From Actinomycetota bacterium (lineage in GTDB: Bacteria; Actinomycetota; Acidimicrobiia; Acidimicrobiales; JAHWKP01), in contig JAHWKP010000015.1 of the NCBI GenBank assembly GCA_019347775.1, positions 1 to 16,834 on the forward strand: a stretch of DNA of 16,834 nt. Direction: 5' to 3'. The position numbers and the translations under genes were made by a program. Of this stretch, positions 13,531 through 16,834 are shown in pieces (within the stretch, counting starts at the first letter, position 1; each line of letters begins with the position of its first letter). The notes under the pieces are model-generated. The model ran no database searches. It saw only the letters and a list, made by a program, of their open reading frames with translations, and had not been told where the DNA came from.

Positions 13531-15333
13531 TCAGAAGTTCGAGATGACCGCGGTGAACACGTTGTCGATAGTCGAGGGGTCCGCGGCGTCGTAGGTGGCG
13601 GCGTCGGTTGCTTCGGCCAGCCGGCGCAGTGTGCCGGCATCGGCGTCCTTGCCGTAGGCGATGGTGAACACGCGCACTGGGGCCGCCGACGTGCCCTCGC
13701 TGCCGGCGCGCAGCACTCGCAGCGCGCTCTCGACATCTTCGTTGCGGGGGTCCTCGTTTCGGCCGTCGGTAAGCAGCACTACGGCATTGATTCGATCTGG
13801 ATCGAAGGACTGTTTCATGTCCTCGAAAGAGGCGCGGGCGACGGTGTACAACGGAGTGCCGGCGACAGGCGTGAGGTCACGGATCTTGGCGGCGATCTGT
13901 TCACGTTGGGCACCCACCGGACCGATCGGCACCAGATCGATGTAGTCCCTCGGCTCGGCTTGGCGGAGGTCGGTCGAGAAGATGCGCAACCCCACCTCGT
14001 CCTCGGCCTTGAACTGCTCTAGGGCCTCGATGGCAGCGGCCTTGGCCAAATCGAGCTTCGTCTGACCCGGACCGGCCTCTTCGCCCATCGAACCGGATAC
14101 ATCGATGACGAGCAGCACCCGCGCCCCACGGCGGGTCTGCTCCCATCGTTCGATGATCTCGACGAGGATCGGCGGGTCGGGGACGCGCAACGTGGTCTGC
14201 GGCTGCTTCGGGTCGACCCCGTTTGCCAGCTCGATGGGGGCGCCGGTGCTTACCTCAGGATTGCCGGGCCGGAATCCGAACTCGAGCGTGCGCCTCTGGG
14301 CTTCCGGCCGGCGCACGAACTCGGCGAATTTCTCGGCCGCCTCCTCCTCGTCGGGTTCCACCCACGGGGCCTCGAGCACGAACAGCGGATTGTCCGAGAA
14401 GAGCGTGCCTTCCTTGGGATAGACGGCCACGAGCGGAACCCGCGGCGGCTTGGGCTCCTCGCCGGGATCGGTGATGCCGTCGGGATTGCCCCGGTTGTAG
14501 TCGATGACGGATTTCTCTTCGACGGCCACCGCCGACACGTAGGTGAGCGCCGTGCCGCGCCGGTCGTTGCGGAACCAGTTGTTCAGGAAGGTCATGGTGA
14601 TGTCGCCGTAGTGCACGACGGCTGATTCCACGCCGCGGTTGAACGCCTCCACCTCCGGGCGCGCCAGGTCCTCTCTCGTCAAGTCGCCCTGCTTTCCGGT
14701 TGCGGCGTAGTACTGGGCGATGGTGGCGTTCAACGCACTGGTCGAGTAGTTGGGGTTCGTCTTGCCGAGCTTGAACTGGCCCCACTCGGGGTGGCCCTTG
14801 GAAGCCCAACCTTGGGGGTCGCGGGCCAAGGCCAGCAGATCGGAGTATCCGATCGGCGTGTCGGGCCATCCGAGCGCCTGCGCCATCGGCCTGGGCATGG
14901 CGATGACCAGCGGAGTCAGCATGAACGGCTCCGGGTCGGCCGGCACGAAGGGCTCCATGCCCTGGACGCTCAACCTGTGGTTGACGATCGCTCCCCAGGA
15001 GCTTCCTGCCGGTGACCAGATCACCGGCTGAGGTCCGTTGGCCTCGTTCTCGGGCCAGCCCTCGGACAACAGGTCGGCGGCGGCGCCGGAGGACTTCCGC
15101 GCCACCCGGACCTGGGCGCATTCCTCGCCGGCCGCGCTCGCCGCCGCGTCAGAGCGGTTGAACTCGCTCGCCAGGGCCGTCAGCAGTTCTAGCTTTTCGG
15201 GCGAGGTGGCCACGGTTACGGGTCGGCAGCCGTTATCTCCGCCGGAGCCCCCGGCGCTGGACGAGTCCCGTGCGCATGACGCGGCCACCAGCAGGGCCAA
15301 TGCCAGGGCGACGATTTTGGGCCGGCCGATCAT
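13531..15333 (-). CDS. Lipoprotein with substrate-binding-like domain fused to a von Willebrand A domain
   Basis: A 600-residue exported protein. The N-terminus MIGRPKIVALALALLVAASC is a lipoprotein signal with C20 as the likely lipidated residue (-3 to -1 is AAS, slightly off the usual LAG/LAA). Residues 36-380 or so resemble the periplasmic binding-protein fold used for extracellular solutes (VTVATSPEKLELLTALASEF near the start, then VIWSPAGSSWGAIV and AVVHYGDITMTFL). A vWA domain follows at about 405-595 with a complete MIDAS: D411-x-S413-x-S415 in DVSGSMGEE, T493 in AGTPLY and D523 in LTDGRNED. It would face outward and bind a divalent cation and a protein or small ligand. ATG 15333 overlaps the upstream stop (ATGA), and GGGAG at 15339-15343 lies 5 nt before it, so an upstream in-frame start at 15423 is rejected. 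The unknown membrane protein follows 5 nt after the stop. Confidence 0.88.
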   Translation of the reverse strand: MIGRPKIVALALALLVAASCARDSSSAGGSGGDNGCRPVTVATSPEKLELLTALASEFNRSDAAASAAGEECAQVRVARKSSGAAADLLSEGWPENEANGPQPVIWSPAGSSWGAIVNHRLSVQGMEPFVPADPEPFMLTPLVIAMPRPMAQALGWPDTPIGYSDLLALARDPQGWASKGHPEWGQFKLGKTNPNYSTSALNATIAQYYAATGKQGDLTREDLARPEVEAFNRGVESAVVHYGDITMTFLNNWFRNDRRGTALTYVSAVAVEEKSVIDYNRGNPDGITDPGEEPKPPRVPLVAVYPKEGTLFSDNPLFVLEAPWVEPDEEEAAEKFAEFVRRPEAQRRTLEFGFRPGNPEVSTGAPIELANGVDPKQPQTTLRVPDPPILVEIIERWEQTRRGARVLLVIDVSGSMGEEAGPGQTKLDLAKAAAIEALEQFKAEDEVGLRIFSTDLRQAEPRDYIDLVPIGPVGAQREQIAAKIRDLTPVAGTPLYTVARASFEDMKQSFDPDRINAVVLLTDGRNEDPRNEDVESALRVLRAGSEGTSAAPVRVFTIAYGKDADAGTLRRLAEATDAATYDAADPSTIDNVFTAVISNF

Positions 15334-16334
15334 GGAAGCTCCCGCCACATATCCCGGAGGGTGATGTGGGCGCCCACCGACGGTGAGTTCTGCGTTCCGG
15401 TAGCGGGGGACCCGACGTCCCATCCAGTGGACTCGAGTGTCTCCCTGAATCGGCTGGCGAGCAGCGCGTCCATGAGGTCCCTGGCGACTTCTGCGTTACG
15501 TCGGGGCACGGCCACCACCTGAGCGCTCACCACCGGGGCAGGGTAGAGGAGCCTGGCCTTGGAGGCCGCATCCCCGAACCGGTCACGCTCGGCCGTCAGG
15601 GCCACGACGATGTCGATCTCCGACGGACCGACGGCCAGCATGCGGGCCAGAGCGGCCGACGCGGGGAGCTCGGACCGCGTGCGGGCTCGCTTGAGCGACG
15701 ACAGGGCGGTGGCGAAATCGGCATTCTCCCGGATGGTCAGGCCGTCAGGGTTTTCGCCGATCAACCCGACCGCGGCACCGCCGAGAGCGAGAAGGGCGGA
15801 CGCCTCGGCCGGATCGTCGATATGGGGCTTGATCGGACCCCAGGTCTCCTCTCCTCCGATGTTGTCCCAGGTCTGGCCGCCGGAGATCGCCCCGAGCACG
15901 CAGCCCCATGCCATCTGGCCTTGGCAGTGAGTCGACAGTGTCTGTGCCCGCGACTCGTGCACGTACATCCCGATACGGGAGTGGGCCAGGGCGCCGCTGG
16001 CTGTGCCGAGGACCGGGCGGTCGGTCGTTGCGCCGAGCAACTCCCGAGCGACGCCCCCGTAGGGCTGCAGGGTGAGCCAGACATCGAAGTCCGGCGCAGC
16101 CCCGCGGCGGGCTGCGATCGCCTCGGCGGTCACCCCGGCGGGCTCGACCTTCACCCTCAGCCGGGGATGGTCCTCGCTGAGAGCCTCGCAGGCGCGCCTC
16201 AATTCGGTGGAGCAGGTGAGCCGTCCGTCGAGGCCGCCGCCTGCCACGAGCAGGCCGCCGCCGGTGCGTCCCCGGATCCAGAGGGCGCCGAGCACGAGGA
16301 CCACGGCCAGGATCAGAGAGCCGAGACGCTTCAC
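15330..16334 (-). CDS. Membrane-anchored substrate-binding-like protein
   Basis: A 334-residue exported protein with an N-terminal hydrophobic helix (LGSLILAVVLVLGALWI, about residues 4-20). There is no lipobox cysteine near it, so it is probably an uncleaved anchor or a Sec signal. The rest resembles a periplasmic binding-protein fold: LTCSTELRRACEALSEDHP, then PDFDVWLTLQPY, then AVGLIGENPDG and a C-terminal block with VSAQVVAVPRRNAEVARDL. Two cysteine pairs, in LTCSTELRRAC and STHCQGQMAWGC, suggest disulfides outside the cell. The ligand cannot be read from sequence. The start is GTG 16334, which overlaps the AAA+ gene stop (GTGA); its own stop overlaps the vWA lipoprotein start (ATGA). No ABC permease or ATPase is next to it here, so a transport role is not supported. 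It may instead pair with the binding domain of the vWA lipoprotein. Confidence 0.78.
   Translation of the reverse strand: MKRLGSLILAVVLVLGALWIRGRTGGGLLVAGGGLDGRLTCSTELRRACEALSEDHPRLRVKVEPAGVTAEAIAARRGAAPDFDVWLTLQPYGGVARELLGATTDRPVLGTASGALAHSRIGMYVHESRAQTLSTHCQGQMAWGCVLGAISGGQTWDNIGGEETWGPIKPHIDDPAEASALLALGGAAVGLIGENPDGLTIRENADFATALSSLKRARTRSELPASAALARMLAVGPSEIDIVVALTAERDRFGDAASKARLLYPAPVVSAQVVAVPRRNAEVARDLMDALLASRFRETLESTGWDVGSPATGTQNSPSVGAHITLRDMWRELP
15339..15343 (-). promoter_or_regulatory. Shine-Dalgarno GGGAG deciding the vWA lipoprotein start
   Basis: On the minus strand GGGAG lies 5 nt before ATG 15333, inside the end of the preceding gene. The start it marks is also where a lipoprotein signal peptide begins. 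Confidence 0.6.
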
Positions 16335-16834
16335 GACCGCACGCTCACGGGTTCGTCGGCGAGGTCTTCGGGTTCGAGATCGGTGAGATGGGCGTCGCTC
16401 GGATCTTTCATGTCGACCACCCGTCCGGCGTGGCGGGCCACTGCGGCCTCGAACAGGTTCCTGGCGTGGCGGGCGTTGCCGAAGCCCTTGTCCCGAGGGC
16501 AGGCGTCGAGCAGCTCCCGCAGGCGGACTTCGGCCGCGGGCGTGCAGCGATAGGCGGCTTTGTTGCAGAAGATGTGAAAGATCGCCACCAGCTCGTCGGT
16601 GGAGTAGTCGGGGAAGCGGATCGTCTTGGGGAAGCGGGATCGGAGTCCCGGATTGGACTCGATGAACGTCTCCATCTCAGCCGTGTAGCCGGCCACTATC
16701 AGCACAAGGTCCTTGCGGTGGTCCTCCATCCTCTTGACGAGCGTGTCGATAGCCTCCTGACCGAAGTCGCGATCGTCGCCACGGGCGAGTGCGTAGGCCT
16801 CGTCCACCAGCAGGATGCCGCCGAGGGCCTTGTC
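16331..16834 (-). CDS. CbxX/CfqX-type AAA+ ATPase, C-terminal fragment (5' end outside window)
   Basis: The frame is open to the window edge; 167 residues are visible. It begins at the Walker B region GGILLVDEAYALARG, the form typical of CbxX/CfqX (SpoVK-like) AAA+ proteins. LVLIVAGYTAEME (sensor 1 region), then NPGLRSRFPKTIRFPDYS with the probable arginine finger, and a sensor 2 segment GFGNARHARNLFEAAV follow. Walker A must lie upstream, outside the window. Proteins of this family remodel partners using ATP in the cytoplasm: examples are Rubisco activase CbbX and the C-terminal half of the type VII secretion protein EccA. The neighbours are a substrate-binding-like protein and a vWA lipoprotein, with no Rubisco or ESX gene in view. 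The stop overlaps the next start (GTGA). What the N-terminal part holds is not visible. Confidence 0.9.
   Translation of the reverse strand, partial: DKALGGILLVDEAYALARGDDRDFGQEAIDTLVKRMEDHRKDLVLIVAGYTAEMETFIESNPGLRSRFPKTIRFPDYSTDELVAIFHIFCNKAAYRCTPAAEVRLRELLDACPRDKGFGNARHARNLFEAAVARHAGRVVDMKDPSDAHLTDLEPEDLADEPVSVRS

Noticed and set aside
12738..13736. A 332-codon minus-strand frame overlapping the coiled-coil gene and the vWA lipoprotein end
   Set aside because: The product is Arg/Pro/Gly/Ser-rich low-complexity sequence; the 247-residue frame has coherent membrane and helical character and starts right after the vWA stop.
13240..14022. A 260-codon plus-strand frame antisense to the vWA and coiled-coil genes
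   Set aside because: It is the complement of the MIDAS-bearing vWA region and shows no domain of its own.
14255..15121. A 288-codon minus-strand frame overlapping the vWA lipoprotein in another frame
   Set aside because: It is Arg/Gly/Ala-rich and out of frame with the binding-protein-like domain.
15334..15423. Upstream in-frame ATG 15423 as the vWA lipoprotein start
   Set aside because: It would put 30 polar residues before the lipoprotein signal peptide; ATG 15333 has GGGAG at 5 nt and an ATGA overlap.
15330..16334. Reading the two binding-protein-like genes as part of an ABC importer
   Set aside because: No permease or ABC ATPase is present in the operon as far as it is visible; the ATPase at the window end is AAA+ with a CbxX-type Walker B, not an ABC protein.
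16331..16834. The AAA+ fragment as CbbX (Rubisco activase) or EccA of a type VII secretion system
   Set aside because: The domain type fits both, but no Rubisco or ESX gene is in view and the N-terminal half is outside the window, so only the family name is justified.

Overview
This window is a gene-dense, high-GC stretch (judged by eye, not counted) from what is most likely an actinobacterium, probably of the Acidimicrobiia type. The reasons are a PspA that closely resembles the actinobacterial 35-kDa antigen class, many 1-4 nt stop/start overlaps, GTG starts, an Arg/Gly-rich extension on RNase E/G, and an mre/rod cluster joined to the rplU-rpmA-obgE-proB block. The exact lineage is an inference. 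I see no tRNA, rRNA, CRISPR array, insertion sequence or phage gene.

Region 1 (1-3772, +) is an elongation operon: the 3' end of mreC, then mreD, a class B penicillin-binding protein (PBP2, mrdA type) and rodA, with overlapping stops and starts. These genes make the membrane scaffold, transpeptidase and glycosyltransferase for side-wall peptidoglycan. It ends in a perfect 8-bp GC hairpin with a GTAA loop (3775-3794).

Region 2 (3813-4379, -) is one small secreted protein of unknown function. It is divergent from region 3, with only 36 bp between the two start codons.

Region 3 (4416-11895, +) is a translation and RNA-maintenance block: a TIGR03960-type radical SAM protein, its DUF2344 (TIGR03936) partner, an RNase E/G with a long basic disordered N-terminus, ribosomal proteins bL21 and bL27, the ribosome-assembly GTPase Obg, and glutamate 5-kinase (proB). 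proA does not follow proB here.

Region 4 (11892-16834, -) converges on proB with overlapping stop codons. In transcription order it holds a CbxX/CfqX-type AAA+ ATPase (5' end outside the window), a membrane-anchored substrate-binding-like protein, a lipoprotein that fuses a substrate-binding-like domain to a von Willebrand A domain, a membrane/coiled-coil protein of unknown function, and PspA. The first four are tightly coupled; pspA follows after a 71-bp gap that may hold its own promoter. This is the best candidate in the window for an uncharacterised system: an envelope-facing ligand-binding or adhesion module tied to a cytoplasmic AAA+ ATPase and a membrane-stress ESCRT-III-like protein.

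A recurring feature is a TANNNT hexamer 7-10 nt before the start codon at four of the five starts that are not coupled to an upstream gene, which fits leaderless transcription.
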